Shown: positions 22,941-35,872, counted from the stretch's first letter. The stretch is DNA of 64,000 nucleotides from Actinostola sp. cb2023 (GCA_033675265.1 JAUJYZ010001307.1:330293-394292), one strand, 5' to 3'. Numbers and translations are program-made. The notes: generated by a model not told the origin, from the letters alone.

Positions 22941-23330
22941 TGTAAAATCAATTCAAAATGATTAGAAATCTGAATTGTTGTATGAAAGAAATGTACAAAA
23001 ATATTTTTTGATTATCAATGTTCAGCGGTTAAGTTATAAAGAGTGTGCGCACGTTCTTTGTGTGCGGTGACAGCAAACTTCGTTGGGCTTCCTGTGTTTT
23101 CTTAAAAAGTTTTTTCCCAAAGCAGCAAACTTGTTTACTAGCCCTTATAAATAGTTTCGCCCACCCCTTGAACTCCTTATGTGTCAATCAAATCTCATTT
23201 TGCTATTTTATTGGTTCCTTGTGAAATGTCCACTATTTTTTCCGGAGCTTCTGATTGGCTGAAACCAGAGTTTGCACTCGAAAGGTTTTCTTCTTGGCGC
23301 GCTTTGCCATTCTTGGTCGCGTCGCGGGGA
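22941..23330. promoter_or_regulatory. Upstream region of SNRNP27, possibly bidirectional
   Basis: Contains a copy of the dispersed block (23080-23195) with CGTTGGGCTTCCTGTG. A CG-richer stretch follows at 23270-23345 (GGCGCGCTTTGCC, GGTCGCGTCGCGGGG). The latter could be the start of a divergent plus-strand transcript. No core promoter motif is certain. Confidence 0.35.
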
Positions 23331-24428
23331 GGAGAGGAAGAAGGTGAGAGGCGCTCTTGAAGTTTGTTCAAAAATTTTCACAAAATTAACTTTATTCTTC
23401 TAATTTGACACTTTTCAGAAACTTCAAAGAGGAAACTTCCTAATTGTTACATCGCTGAGACGATTTCCAGCGTCAATTCATGGAAAATTATTGTTGCAAA
23501 GTTGAAGCCACTCGTACATCATGGTGGGAAGAAGCCGCGTGATATCCATTTTCAACTCTAAAAGGTTAGTAAAAACCACGGCTTATTCACTTTTCTGTAG
23601 AATAAATACTAGTAGTAAGCTAGTGCACAGTTTGTACTTCCAAAGTCTATGCTCCGCGATATTTTTCATGTGCAAAATGAAGAGGATTTGACTGAGTTCA
23701 GAATTCGAACAAGACGGATAGAACAAAGTTGCCAAAAAACTTGTTCAACGACGAATAATACTGAAAATACTCCTTTACTGAATTAAAATATTTCTTTTTT
23801 CTATCGACAGTAACAAATTCTAAGCTATTTTTAAGATGGTAAAACCCTTGACAAGCTTTACCATTGAAGGTCGTCGCGGGGAAGAGAGGATGAAGGTGAG
23901 AAGTGCTCTTGGAATTTGTTCAAAAATTTTCACAAAATTAATTTTATTCTTCTAATTTTACATGCACTTTTCAGAAACTTCAAAAACGAAACTTCCTAAT
24001 TGTTACATCGCTGAGACGATTTCCAGCGTAATTCATGGAAAATTCTTGTTGCAAAGTTCAAGCCATTCGGTACATCGTGTTGGGTAGAAGCCGCGTGATA
24101 TCCATTTTCAACTCAAAAAGGTCAGTAAAAATCGCTGCTTATTCACTTTTCTGTAGAATAAATACTTACTAGTAAGCTAGTGCACAGTTTGTACTTCCAA
24201 AATCTATGCTCCGCGATATTTTTCATGTGCAAATTTTAATGAAAATGAAGAGGATTTGGCTGAGTTCACAAGTGCACAAGTCGAACAAGACGGATAGAAC
24301 AAAGTTGCCATAAAACAAGTTCAACGACGAATACCACTAAAAATGCTCCTTTATTGAATTAAAATATATCTAATATATCTTTTTTATATCGACAGAAACA
24401 AATTCCAAGCATTTTAAGATGGTAAAAG
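23318..24428 (+). repeat. Two-copy tandem duplication, period ~551 bp
   Basis: 23318-23845 and 23869-24428 are closely similar, from CGCGGGG..GAGAGGA.GAAGGTGAGA to AGATGGTAAAA. Each copy includes a donor-like AAAAGGTYAGTAAAA site and a purine-rich first-exon-like start, so a 5' exon may have been duplicated. Confidence 0.8.
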
Positions 24429-24486
24429 AAAGAGGAGCTTGGTAAAGTTGCAAAGTCAATTCCCGGCGGCAGCCGCGTGCGCCATG

Positions 24487-26213
24487 ACTGACTGCGAAGA
24501 ACTCATTCATTCACAAGGTACGTTTGGGTAAATGAGTTATAAGTAAATATTTTCTTTCACTAATTTTCCTTTATTAAGAGAGTATTTTAAGAAACAAAAT
24601 TGTACTTTGGTATAATGGGAAACTTGAATCAAGTCAGTATATAAGTGTCGACAGTCGAGATATTTTCGCGCCATTTTTCGGCTTCAGAATAAATTATTTT
24701 CTAAAGAAATCTTAAGTACGAGTATTTTCATTTACTTATTTACTTTATATTTATGTATTCTGTGTGTATTTTTTTCAGGACTCAAAGTTTTCTGGACCCT
24801 GGCCTGGAGTGTACTCTTGAGGCGAAAAGTCTCGCCGTAAACGACTTTGTCGCCCAGCAGATGAAGACAAAACACAAGGTAAATATTATTGTACCATTTT
24901 TTTAAAACTAATTTTCTGCTTTCTTTATGACTAAAGCATAATAGTTTTCCTGATAAAATAGAGAAAGAAAAAATGTTGGCGCCAAAACAAAATACGTGGG
25001 AATTTTGAAGGAGTGGGAGGGGGAGATGAAGGGGGAGGGGGAGGCTAGCGATGTTGATCAGAGTTGTTCAGAATCACGTACCGTATTCACCGGCGTATAA
25101 GCCGCACTTTTTTTCCGAAAATTGCGATCCAAATTTGGGGGTGCGGCTTATCTGCGAGAACATCGGGAATTGGTTCCAGAAATTTACATATCAAATTAAC
25201 ATAAAAGAATAAAATCATTCATGTGCTTATTACTATTAGTTACTCCTAAAAGCACAAAAATTAACGGGTGTTAACGCCTTTTCAGACAGTTTACAATAGT
25301 GCTTTTAACGGTTTTACTACAAGACCTAACGGTTTGCTAAAGTGTTTTTCATTGATGAGCGGGTTTATTCACGTGTTAACACAACATGCATGTGTCAATC
25401 AAGAGTCTCAAACATAACATTCTCACGTGCACGTTAATGAACCTTAGATTTTAAAACTGATAATACCGTTGGTGGGAAAGATCACCATTCTTCCAGTGCT
25501 TCACGACTTGCTAATCTTCTCTGTATATCGTTCCAATTTACATGTAATACGAACATATCCCGATAAGTAACCGTAAGGAGTTTGGCATACGAAGATATTC
25601 CGATAAGTAACCGTAAGCAGTTCGGTTGTGCTCGTTGTACGATGTGAACTGGACGAGGCTGTGCAGCTCGGGGTCCTTCAGCCCGAGCAATAATACTTCA
25701 GATTTAATTCGATACGTGCTCGGAAACTATTTGACCCCTTTGTTAATTTGAGCGAATCATACTTTCGGATTTAGTTCGATAGGCGTTCGGAAACTATTCG
25801 ACCCGTTTGTGGCCAACGGGGGGAAAAAGAATGCCCATTTTATAATTCGGGCTTCCTCCAGAAGTGTTTGAGTAAAAAACATTTTTTCCAAAATTTGCGT
25901 TGCCAAACTCGGGGTGCGGCTTATCTGTGAGTGCGGCTTATACACCGGTGAATACAGTAATTATTTTTTAAATTTGATTTGATAAATGGGGACATACAGG
26001 CGAAAGGAACCAATAGGTAAAACTCAAGCTCATTCAAACTCCTTTATTCACATTTGACTTTTTTGTTCAGGATAAAAATCAAGACTTCAAGATTAAAGTT
26101 GTGAAAAAGTTCAAGATTAAAGTTGTGAAAAAGTTCAAGCAAAGTCAAGATGTTGAATTTGAAAGATTATGCGAGTCAAAGCGAACACAGATGAAGACGT
26201 CAAAGCATGTGTA
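24487..26213 (+). other. Possible spliced transcript of unknown nature (exon-like segments)
   Basis: Segments bounded by good splice signals: to 24520 (donor GTACGT), 24780-24878 (acceptor TTTTTTCAG, donor GTAAAT) and from 26072 (acceptor TTGTTCAG). The middle segment is open in one frame (..FLDPGLECTLEAKSLAVNDFV..). The last segment is open for about 140 bases and encodes a lysine-rich FKIKVVKK repeat. The frames do not join into one long protein from the ATG at 24486. I do not recognise it. It may be a non-coding RNA, a host transcript or a decayed gene. Confidence 0.2.
25081..25957. mobile_element. Non-autonomous TIR element, TA-flanked, 877 bp
   Basis: The left tip CCGTATTCACCGGCGTATAA and the right inverse CTGTATTCACCGGTGTATAA are each flanked by TA. 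A subterminal GTGCGGCTTAT word occurs at both ends. There is no transposase. The TA duplication suggests a mariner-like or other TA-targeting family. Confidence 0.8.
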
Positions 26214-26214
26214 A

Positions 26215-28430
26215 CTTCTGATGTTGCAGAACTTTACTGATCTGCAACATTTTGAGGCCACATTGCTCGGGTAGGAAAGTTTTCGATTATATTACCTCCC
26301 TCAGAAATTTTTTCCCATTTTATTGATTTCACTTGAAATCAAAATAATTCAGTTTAGAGCTTTTATCTGGACATTATGATTTCACCATGGCCAAGTCAGA
26401 GGGTTCTTCTTTTCATTAAATTAACTAGTTTTTTGGGGTGTAAATTTGTGCTCATTTTGGTCCATCTCTTTTGCACACACCTAAATGCTATATATCGGAG
26501 CACCAACTAATAGGTAGGGTAAGGAGAGTCCTCTGTTACTTGCCAATGGTGAATAGATCATCGACAGCAGGTTTCCGCAGGCCGGGTAACATATGTCCTG
26601 CATTATGTTGAGGTAAAAGCTATCAGTTCAGTTTGAGGAATAATGCATCTGTCATATCCATCATTGGGGCTGTTTGCACTCGACCCTTCCTATCTTGATC
26701 ATGTAGTACACACTACATGTATCAATATATGAAGGGGTGGCCACTGCAAGTACTCTTGCAATGGTTTAAGGTAAGGTTTCATTAACTGAGTGTAAACTAG
26801 AGGGTACTTTATATGGTGGGACTAGCCCATTAAGCCATAGATTGGACCTCCTCTTTAATGGATCTGACATTATGTTAACTTCCTCCATTTCTGTGAATTA
26901 GGTTAAGGTCAGTTATAGGCATAAATCTTAGGAATCCCCAGTGACTAAATAATGTTAAATTGTGACTGTTATGCATTATATTTTTGTGTTAAAAAAATCC
27001 GGCATAAAAAAGTTTTGGCTCAAACTTTTAAAAAAAAAATCTGGCAAAAAAATCAATTCAGCTGATTATGGTAGTTAGATTTCATCGGCATGTCAGAGTA
27101 CTACGAGATATTAGGATTAAGTTACTTATAATTTTGCGGCTTCGATCTAATTTAGCATTAGTTAACTGGGAAGTGGTATTGGTGGGTCTCCAGCAAATCC
27201 CATTACAGGGGGTAGAATAGGAATGTGTTTGCGGACTTCGATCTTCCAGCCAAAGTACTCTTACTAACACTTCAGTTTGACTATTCGAGTTTTTTGGAGT
27301 TTGGAGAACATGTTTTTGGGTTTTCAACAAACAAGTCAAAGAGAAGAGAGAAGAGTTGTGTTCTTCCTTTTGATGACTGCAATTCTTGGAAGACACCGAT
27401 AGAAGGCATCATTGGAGTTCCTGTTGAGGTTTTGGAAAATCTCATGCTCAATGTTTCATTGAAATTTTTATTGTAAAATGTTGGAAAATAAAATATAAAA
27501 AACATCATTGTGTATTTGAAACTAACCAAACTGTTACTCCAACAGCTTTTTCAACTGCAAACTCCTTCTACGGGCTGGATTTTTTGGTTTTCATGAAGTC
27601 ATTGTGGTTTCATCCAATATCAATGCTGGTCTGGTTTTCGATGAAGACTCTATGGAGTAATTAAATTATGTTGTAAATGTTTGTACTAAATAATGAAATA
27701 AAAGAAAAACAATAATATTGTGTATAGTGTTACTTAAAAATAAGAAATTTAATTGGATTTTCTGTGTAGACAGATAGATAATATTATCAAGAATTGTCAG
27801 TTTACTGTTGTAAATTCAAGTTCACAATTAAATATAGAAAACAATGTTGTGAGAGTGTGAGAATTGTTTCAGTGGATTTTCTGTGTAGATGATAGATAAT
27901 ATTATCAAGCAGTTTACTGTTGTAAATTAAAGTTGACAATTAAATATAGAAACAATGTACTTTGTGAGTGTATGCATACTAACATTTGCATCCTGACATG
28001 ATTATTAGCTGTTGCTCATTTTTCATTTTTCAACAACATTTGAAGGTGAGTGTAAAATACGTCATCTCAATTCCTTAATCTCATTTCCCTTTCTTTTATT
28101 TTTTCAGTTTTGTTCACTTCAAGGTAGGTCAAAGGGTCGAGGACAGGTAACCATATTCTGTATCAGTCATTCAGTAAATCTTATTGCAAATAAAGGAAAT
28201 CAAAAGGATAATTATTGTGCATTTGACAGCTCTCTGAACATTATTAATATTATGTAATGTCTTATTAAAAGAGAATGAAATGCAAAATGAGAAGAAATCA
28301 CAAGTAGTGAATAATTTGATACTGCCACTGTTATTGGCAAGTGCAAATATGCACAAATTGCATTGTTGAAAAATAAAAATCACAGTATTACATTATATCA
28401 TGGATGTATATAGATTTAAAAAATATGGTT
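26215..28430. other. No gene recognised; tandem ~115-bp duplication at 27750-27960
   Basis: AT-rich sequence. GATTTTCTGTGTAGA..GATAGATAATATTATCAAG..CAGTTTACTGTTGTAAATT occurs twice in tandem. ORFs at 27082-27529 overlap on both strands and look like chance; AATAAA words near 27487 and 27698 could be transcript ends. Nothing else seen. Confidence 0.5.
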
Positions 28431-28639
28431 TCTAGTTTTTGTTTTTTTCATTTACAGATTGCATGCTTGGCTATCAGCTTTGTGCAACATTGGTAAGAAT
28501 ACAATTATTATTATTCATGGCATGTGTGACAGCAAGTGGTAAGACTTACTATAAGGGTACAATATTCTGGAGCTCAGTTAGACCAGGAAATGATGGTATA
28601 TATAGCTGTGAAATGGCCAACAATACTAAGGACATACTC

Positions 28640-30420
28640 AGGTAAGCATATGACAGTCATATGCATGGTAAAGTCAATGCCAAGGAATCAGGAAAATGTG
28701 GTGGTAATGATTGATGGTAGCATGGAATGACCATTCCTTCATTAGGTAAGTATCACATTGGATGTCGCAGCATATGACATATGCATGATGACGACATATG
28801 CATGATGATGACATATGCATGATGACAACAACAACCATGATGATGATTACCGGTATCACAACTACAGCAGTAAAGTGATTAGTGATTACAGTCATGTGTA
28901 AGTCAAGTGAGGGTATAGATATCACATCGACCTGAGTGAGAACACCCATGCGACCAAGCAATTTAGAAGTACTACTACTCAGTGGATGACATTGCCAGGA
29001 AGAGTAGTATGCACTATGACAATGATGAATGGTAGGTTACTACATGTGCATCCAGTGGACCAATATACCCAACAACATGTAAACAAAGTGACTTGGAAGT
29101 ATCAGATGGCCGGTATATGACAGTTTCATGAAGAGTAAATATATGCACAATGATGATGATGAATGGTAGTATACTTAGTATGGTGGACCGACCAGTACAT
29201 CCATGCAATGTAGGTGACAGTATCATATTGCACAAGAGTGCAAGGAAGAGTATAATTGTAATGATGATGAATGAGGAGGTACATGTCATGGCTGACTATT
29301 TGTAAGGTGTTGGTAGGCTGCCCCATCATAAAGACATGGAAGCAATATTCCTTTGAATGATGTGTAACAAGTTTGTTTGTCAGTTGATGGAACAACTATT
29401 TGCGCTTGGTTAGCGCATGAGCATTATTCATCTCATGATAGTTTGAAATTGACGTTCGTAAATACATCTTCATTCATTCTCCGATGATGGACCGGTTAGG
29501 TCTGAAAGCTTGGATTTTTTTTTACGATCCATGAATTCACATGGAAGAAGCCTCATATATGCCATATTTGTAAATTGTGGCTTAATTGGTACATTATTGG
29601 TGTTTGCACCATTGCTGTTTAATATCAATCAAACATTAGTTTGATCTAGTACTCTGTAGATATAAGTGATGGTTTATCACAACATTGTCACTCGCAAAGA
29701 GTGATAGTTTTTTGGCTTTACCAAGAGTTTTATAATTGAACAAAGCTTTGCGGCATATTATCCATTGTCCTGGTCATCTGAGATAGTATATAACATGTGT
29801 GGAGTGAGAGTAAACCAACATAAAGCTAAAATTAAATCAATTACTTAAAATAAGTTAATTAATATTTAAATTAAATAATATTAATCTAGTACATTTAAAT
29901 AGATGTAGCTGTAAGTACATTATAAATAAACATTTTAAAACTAGATCAGGTGGCCTTGACAACTGGATAATATGTCTTTTAGCTTTGTAAGGTTTTAAAA
30001 CAATGTTGATAAGTCATGGACTTGTAGGCATTAATATTATGTCTATAGCATTTAATGCACAGTGCCATATAGCTGAAGGTGTAATATAACCTATTGCAAT
30101 GATGAAGGCTCAGGTACAGGGGCATATTTAGGGGGTGGGTGCAGGGGATGCACATCCACCCCCCCCCCCCCCCCCCCCTCAGACAACTTTTTTTTTCTTC
30201 TGACTTTGTGTCCTTTTTATTAAGATGAGGTTTTCCTCATTAAGTGAAGCTGTCAATCACTGATGTCTACTAGTGGGACAAGAAATGTTTTTCTTTTGCT
30301 CTGCCGGCTACAATACATCTTATCCTGGTTCGATTCTTGAAGCTGTTTTCAATAGTTATCCTCTCGTTTGGCATGAAAATAAATCAAAAATGTGAAATGA
30401 AACGAAGGGTACTATATGTT
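28640..30420. other. No gene recognised; CATATGCATGATGA microsatellite and poly-C tract
   Basis: 28750-28830 has repeated GACATATGCATGATGA words. 30151-30178 is an almost pure C run. The rest is unremarkable AT-rich DNA with no supported gene. A palindromic ACCGGTTAGGTCTGAAAGC block near 29490 resembles 3' ends of invertebrate repeats. Confidence 0.5.
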
Positions 30421-30431
30421 CCGACTCACAG

Positions 30432-32470
30432 GATCCTTTTATGGCAGTAATGGTATGGACAGGTAATAGTACTTATATGGCACTTATATGGTATGGTGGA
30501 CAGCTAATGGTACTTATATGGCACTCTATGGTATGGAAAGGTAATGGCACTTGTATGGCACTCTATGGTATGGACAGGTAATGGTAGTTTGTATGGCACT
30601 CTATGGTATGGATAGGCAATGGTACTTATATGGCAATCTATGGTATGAACAGGTAATGGTAATGTATGGCAGGCACTCTATGGTATGGACATGTAATCTA
30701 TGGTATGAACAGGTAATGGTAATTGTATGGCACTCTATGGTATGGATAGGTAATGGTACTTATATGGCAATCTATGGTATGAACAGGTTATGGTAATGTA
30801 TGGCAGGCACTCTATGGTATGGACATGTAATCTATGGTATGAACAGGTAATGGTAATTGTATGGCACTCTATGGTATGGACAGGTAATCTATGGTATGAA
30901 CAGGTAATGGTAATTGTATGGCACTCTATGGTATGAACAGGTAATGGTAATTGTATGGCACTCTATGGTATGGACAGGTAATGGTACTTATATGGCAATC
31001 TATGGTATGAACAGGTTATGGTAATGTATGGCAGGCACTCTATGGTATGGACATGTAATCTATGGTATGAACAGGTAATGGTAATTGTATGGCACTCTAT
31101 GGTATGGATAGGTAATGGTACTTATATGGCAATCTATGGTATGAACAGGTTATGGTAATGTATGGCAGGCACTCTATGGTATGGACATGTAATCTATGGT
31201 ATGAACAGGTAATGGTAATTGTATGGCACTCTATGGTATGGACAGGTAATCTGTGGTATGAACAGGTAATGGTAATTGTATGGCACTCTATGGTATGGAC
31301 ATGTACTCTATGGTATGAACAGGTAATGGTAATTGTATGGCACTCTATGGTATGGACAGGTAATGGTACTTGTATGGCACTCTATGGTATGGACAGGTAA
31401 TGGTACTTGTATGGCACTATGGTACGGACAGGTAATGGTACTTGTATGGCACTCTATGGTATGGACAGGGAATGGTACTTGTATGACACTCTATGGTATG
31501 GACAGGTGATGGTACTTGTATGACACTGTATGGTATGGACAGGTAATGGTACTTGTATGGCACTATGGTACGGACAGGTAATGGTACTTGTATGGCACTC
31601 TATGGTATGGACAGGGAATGGTACTTGTATGACACTCTATGGTATGGACAGGGAATGGTACTTGTATGACACTATGGTATGGACAGGTAATGGTACTTGT
31701 ATGACACTCTATGGTATGGACAGGGAATGGTACTTGTATGACACTGTATGGTATGGACAGGGAATGGTACTTGTATGGCACTCTATGGAATGGACAGGTA
31801 ATGGTACTTGTATGACACTATGGTATGGACAGGTAATGGTACTTGTATGGCACTCTATGGCATGGACAGCTAATAGCACTTGTAGGACACTCTATGGTAT
31901 GGACAGGGAATGGTACTTGTATGACACTTTAGTATGAACAGGTAATGGTACTTGTATGGCACTCTATGGTATGGATATCTAATGGTACTTGTATGGCAAT
32001 CTATGGTATGGACAGGTAATGGTACTTGTATGGCATTCTATGGTATGGATAGGTAATGGTAATGTATGGCATTCTATGGTATGGATAGGTAATGGTAATG
32101 TATGGCACTCTATGGTATGTACAGGTAATGGTACTTGTATGGCACTCTATGGTATGGACAGGTAATGGTACTTGTATGGCATTCTATGGTATGGATATCT
32201 AATGGTACTTGTATGGCACTCTATGGTACATTTATGGACAGGTAATGGTACTTGTATGGCATTCTATGGTATGGATATCTAATGGTACTTGTATGGCACT
32301 CTATGGTATGGACAGGTAATGGTACTTGTATATCACTCTATGGTATGGACAGGTAATGGTACTTGTATGACACTTTATGGTATGGACAGCTAATAGCACT
32401 TGTATGACACTCTATGGTATGGACAGGTAATGGTACTTGTATGGCACTTTATAGTATGGACAGGAACTCA
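30432..32470. repeat. 37-bp minisatellite array, ~2 kb
   Basis: About 55 copies of CTATGGTATGGACAGGTAATGGTACTTGTATGGCACT with variants (ACATGTAATCTATGGTATGAAC, GATAGG, GATATCTAATGG). Higher-order groups of three to four variants repeat in the left half (30600-31230). ORFs in the array are artefacts of a unit length not divisible by three combined with few stops. Confidence 0.95.
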
Positions 32471-32739
32471 AGTACTACTGATACTTATATGATGCAGGCT
32501 ATGGTGTGGACAGGGAATAGACCTTTTGTCATGATATATTATGCTATGGCATTAGATAGAAGCAACGATCCAGTAGAGGTGTTGTGAACCTTAAAACCCC
32601 AAAGGTAACATCATAGCATATTTGGTCGGGGTTACACGTTCCCCATTTTTTCCACTTAGTGGTTTTTAGGGTTTTTGTGTCCGGCTGTGATGCGACTGGT
32701 TTTGCATGTCATAATTGACTGTAAACACTACCAGTCTTG

Positions 32740-32880
32740 ATTTAGACCTCGCTCAGTCTATAGGAGTTTCCTGTAGATCTGTGGTTAGTATCTAACCAGT
32801 GTCCAGGAGGTCATGGGTTCAATCCCAATTTCTCTTTGGATTAAACAAATTACTTATTTCTGGACAATAATATTATTGAG
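32740..32880 (+). repeat. Candidate tRNA-derived SINE fragment
   Basis: CTGTGGTTAGTATCTAACCAG resembles a tRNA A-box region. GGTTCAATCCC, 50 bases later, fits an internal polymerase III B box. A similar pair (AGTTGGTGTAAGAG and GGGTGCAATTCCC) occurs at 33960-34025. No full tRNA cloverleaf can be drawn. Confidence 0.3.
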
Positions 32881-34330
32881 TGGAAAGGGATGGCTATAAG
32901 GGGAGGTTGGAGGCCATCGTTAATCCACAATAATTGTGGATTAATTATTACATACTACATGTATGTCCATGGATGTAATAAAACATCCAGTAACCAATAA
33001 ATACTTTTACTTTATCCAAACCAAATTACTGTAAAATTCAGCAGTATATACTGGAATGTGACGGCACAAAGGAAGGAGGATGAAACTGGACTTTTACAAT
33101 ATAGTTGATTGAAATTATAGTATGTTGACATGTTGTATAGTATGTTGCATACTGACATTTGTCACCTAGTCCCTGCTCAGACTTTGGCCTAATGGAAGAC
33201 TGGTTTGTGTATAAGAGACACAATGGATAATAAGGTACTCTTGTTTGATCTAAATAAATTCGGCATGTAAAGACCAATAATTAACATCTGAATTTTTGGA
33301 GGTTTATTAGAACATATTGGCAGCTGTTTAGAGACACCAATTTTTGGCACGTACCCATCAGTGACAGATGGGGAACTAAATTATCTGCTACATGAATGGT
33401 AGCCTCCTCGTGGCGTAGCAGGGAAGGGGTGCTATAACAATATGTACATGACTTTTGTACATCAGTTGTACCGAATGTTTATGGCACCTCTACAAATCAT
33501 CATTCACCCAAAATGTACATTTCACTGTCAAATAATATTTTTTTTCCAGTCAGAAGGATTAAGCCTTTATTACATGTAGTTCCCATAAACTTTCAGTTTC
33601 TTGTAGGGTTCTGCAAGTGCATGTATTTCATTTTCTGGTCATTACCGGTACTCTTGTGTATATTTAGGATATTACTTGGCTGATCCGCTCGTTCATAAAA
33701 TATTGTTTTTACCACTCGAAATTCATATATCTTCAAGCCGCCGTATAAGTTTCTTTTTATCATATACCAGTAGACCCCCCCAAAAATTTTTTAAAGAAGT
33801 AATGACTCCGACATCAAGTTTAGTATGAATTTTATGAGTGAGATATTTTCCAGTAAAACACTTGTGTCTATATAATAATAATATTGCTAATTATTTCAAT
33901 ATATTATTGTTCGCAAAGATCACTGACAGGACAACCACAACCCACACATCAGATCTAGTTGGTGTAAGAGAGCACACTTGACATCTACTTGTTAGTTGTC
34001 TTGAGGACTGGGTGCAATTCCCAGATTGGATATATTTTGTGGGTTGGTTGTCACTCTCAGGCGAGTATGATGTGCAAGCCAGCAAGCGAGGAGTGCATCA
34101 GCCATGAGAGCCATTTATATTCATACGAGCTTAGCTTGTGATTATTGTAAGAAATATTGTCACATCATAGGGAAAATCGTTCCTTACTGGTCAGAGAAGA
34201 CATCTAAAATTGCTCAAATTCAATGAAACTTTGTGCAGGTATAGTAAATAAAGACCTACCCTGCGAGCAAAGGAGACTCTACTCGCAGGGTAATAAAGAC
34301 CACAAGACACCAGGAAATCTTTCAAGAATG
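32881..34330. other. No gene recognised
   Basis: AT-rich sequence with short ORFs only. Apart from the possible SINE-like piece at 33960-34025 I see no structure that supports a gene. Confidence 0.5.
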
Positions 34331-34333
34331 GTA

Positions 34334-35636
34334 GAGTGAACTCTCTCCAAGACGGACACCCTCGGGACCCTAAACAGCTGTCCATCTTAGAGAGGTGTCC
34401 GCCTGAGAGAGATCGGGTTATGGAATTTGACCACATTAATTTATGACTGTCAAAGCTGATAGGCAGTTCGAATTCGAGTTTTATTTGCTATTCAAGGACA
34501 AAGCAGTCTGTAATACTCTACTAAGAGTGAAGACTTATCTGGTAAATAAATAAAGGAACTGTAAATAGATCATCAATTAAGTGATCATACAGTTTATGGC
34601 AAGTTACATGTGATCTATTTGTTTTCAGTCATTAGCTCCAGTTAGTGTCCGTCTTAGGAGGTGTTTTTATGGTGTTTTTTTTTATACTGTTGTACCTAAA
34701 TTGATTTATAAAGTGTCCATTGTCTGTCTTAGAGAGGTGTCCGTCTTAGAGAGAGTTTATGTACAATGAAACAACGGGTTTTTGGCAGGGACCAGCATAA
34801 TTTTATGTTGTCCGTCTTAGAGAAGTGTCCGTCTTATGCACCAGTCAATGTAAATCCCCGCACCCCCCAGGCCGGGGATTAGCGGGGCATAGCGAAGGCA
34901 TTGCAAAGCCGTTTTCTTCTTTTTGAGAGATGGAATGTCCCCAGGGAGCGGTGGATATATGTCAGTTTGAAACTCTCCCCTTGTTCTCGTGCTTTTCCAA
35001 AATGGCGGCATTTACGGAGTCGAGCGAGGTAAGATGAAAATCCAACACTAATATGCTGCATACAAGCCATCTTGGCATTAAATATGTGAAATATTTCATA
35101 TAGCTTATCAGCCTCTGCGTTCTTTGAATGAGTCATTTTTTTCGAGAGGATTGATAAAATTTGCTTGTGTTGAGTTTTGGGAAAAGTTTATCGCGGTCGA
35201 CTGTCTTATTGCAGACAGGGCAAAAAAGTATGCGGAGAATTTTGTGAAGAACAGGTAATTAGCTTATATCTAAGCTTATCTAATTCTATTCAGTTACAGT
35301 ACAGTACAGTTATAAATTTCTGCAGGATCCGACCTAAATCATTGCCAAGTCTGGACAAAGAAACTCTAAAAGAAATCGGAATTACATCACTGGGAGATAT
35401 TTTAGCCATACTCCAGCAGGTGTCGAAGGCCTGAGCAAGGGATTGTCTTTCTAATACCTCCCCGCTGGGCAAAGACTTAAACCAGCATATGTTGTCCGTC
35501 TTAGAGAAGTGTCCGTCTTATAGAGAGTTTATATAAGTACAGTGAAACAATGGGTTTTTGGCAGGGACCAGCATATGTTGTCCGTCTTAGAGAAGTGTCC
35601 GTCTTATAGAGGTGTCTGTTAGGTAAGAGTTCACTG
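34334..35636. mobile_element. Mariner-like repeat ends bracketing the SAM-domain exons
   Basis: The left end GAGTGAACTCTCTCCAAGACGG and the right end, read inversely as CAGTGAACTCTTACCTAACAG, are similar and each lies next to TA. Inside are repeated TGTCCGTCTTAGAGARGTG words. A direct pair of about 100 bases (34735-34840 and 35490-35615) shares AATGGGTTTTTGGCAGGGACC. Either one element carries the gene fragment, or two related elements happen to flank it. Confidence 0.45.
35002..35434 (+). CDS. SAM-domain protein fragment, C19orf47-like
   Basis: Three exons: 35002-35028, 35175-35254, 35326-35419. They join in phase to MAAFTESSE + FWEKFIAVDC..AKKYAENFVKNR + IRPKSLPSLDKETLKEIGI..LGDILAILQQ, a complete SAM domain that matches the N-terminal SAM domain of C19orf47-type proteins in spacing (YA..FV.NRI, L.KE....GI...GDI.AIL). 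After 35419 a GTGTCG donor is possible; reading through gives VSKA and a stop at 35434, about 71 residues in all. C19orf47 homologues have a long C-terminal region after the SAM domain, and no such exons are seen in the 4.6 kb of repeats before GATD3. It may be a short SAM protein, a gene whose other exons were lost, or a transposon-captured piece. The exon 2 acceptor is weak. Confidence 0.6.
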
Positions 35637-35653
35637 TATATATTACTCACGAG

Positions 35654-35872
35654 TTGACTAATTGATTTATAATATGGCATCTAGAGAGCGTGCAGCCCAT
35701 GGGGAAATATTAGTTCATAGCAATTTTAGTCAATGAGCGTGCAAGTTATTTCGAACAGCACGCTCACAATCAGACGAGGCCAGTGGGAGGTTGATGAGAG
35801 CGTGCAGCCCATGGGAAAATAGTTCATAGAACTCTAGCCAATCAGAGGGTGCGCTATATCATTGCTATATTA
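35654..35872. repeat. Dispersed ~219-bp repeat, copy 2
   Basis: Homologous to 21611-21826 in the same orientation, including GAGCGTGCAGCCCATGGG and GAACTCTAGCCAATCAGAG. Confidence 0.75.

Noticed and set aside
30551..31937. ORFs encoding repeated MVWTGNGTCMALYGMD
   Set aside because: Translation of the 37-bp minisatellite; frames rotate and the reverse strand is also open.
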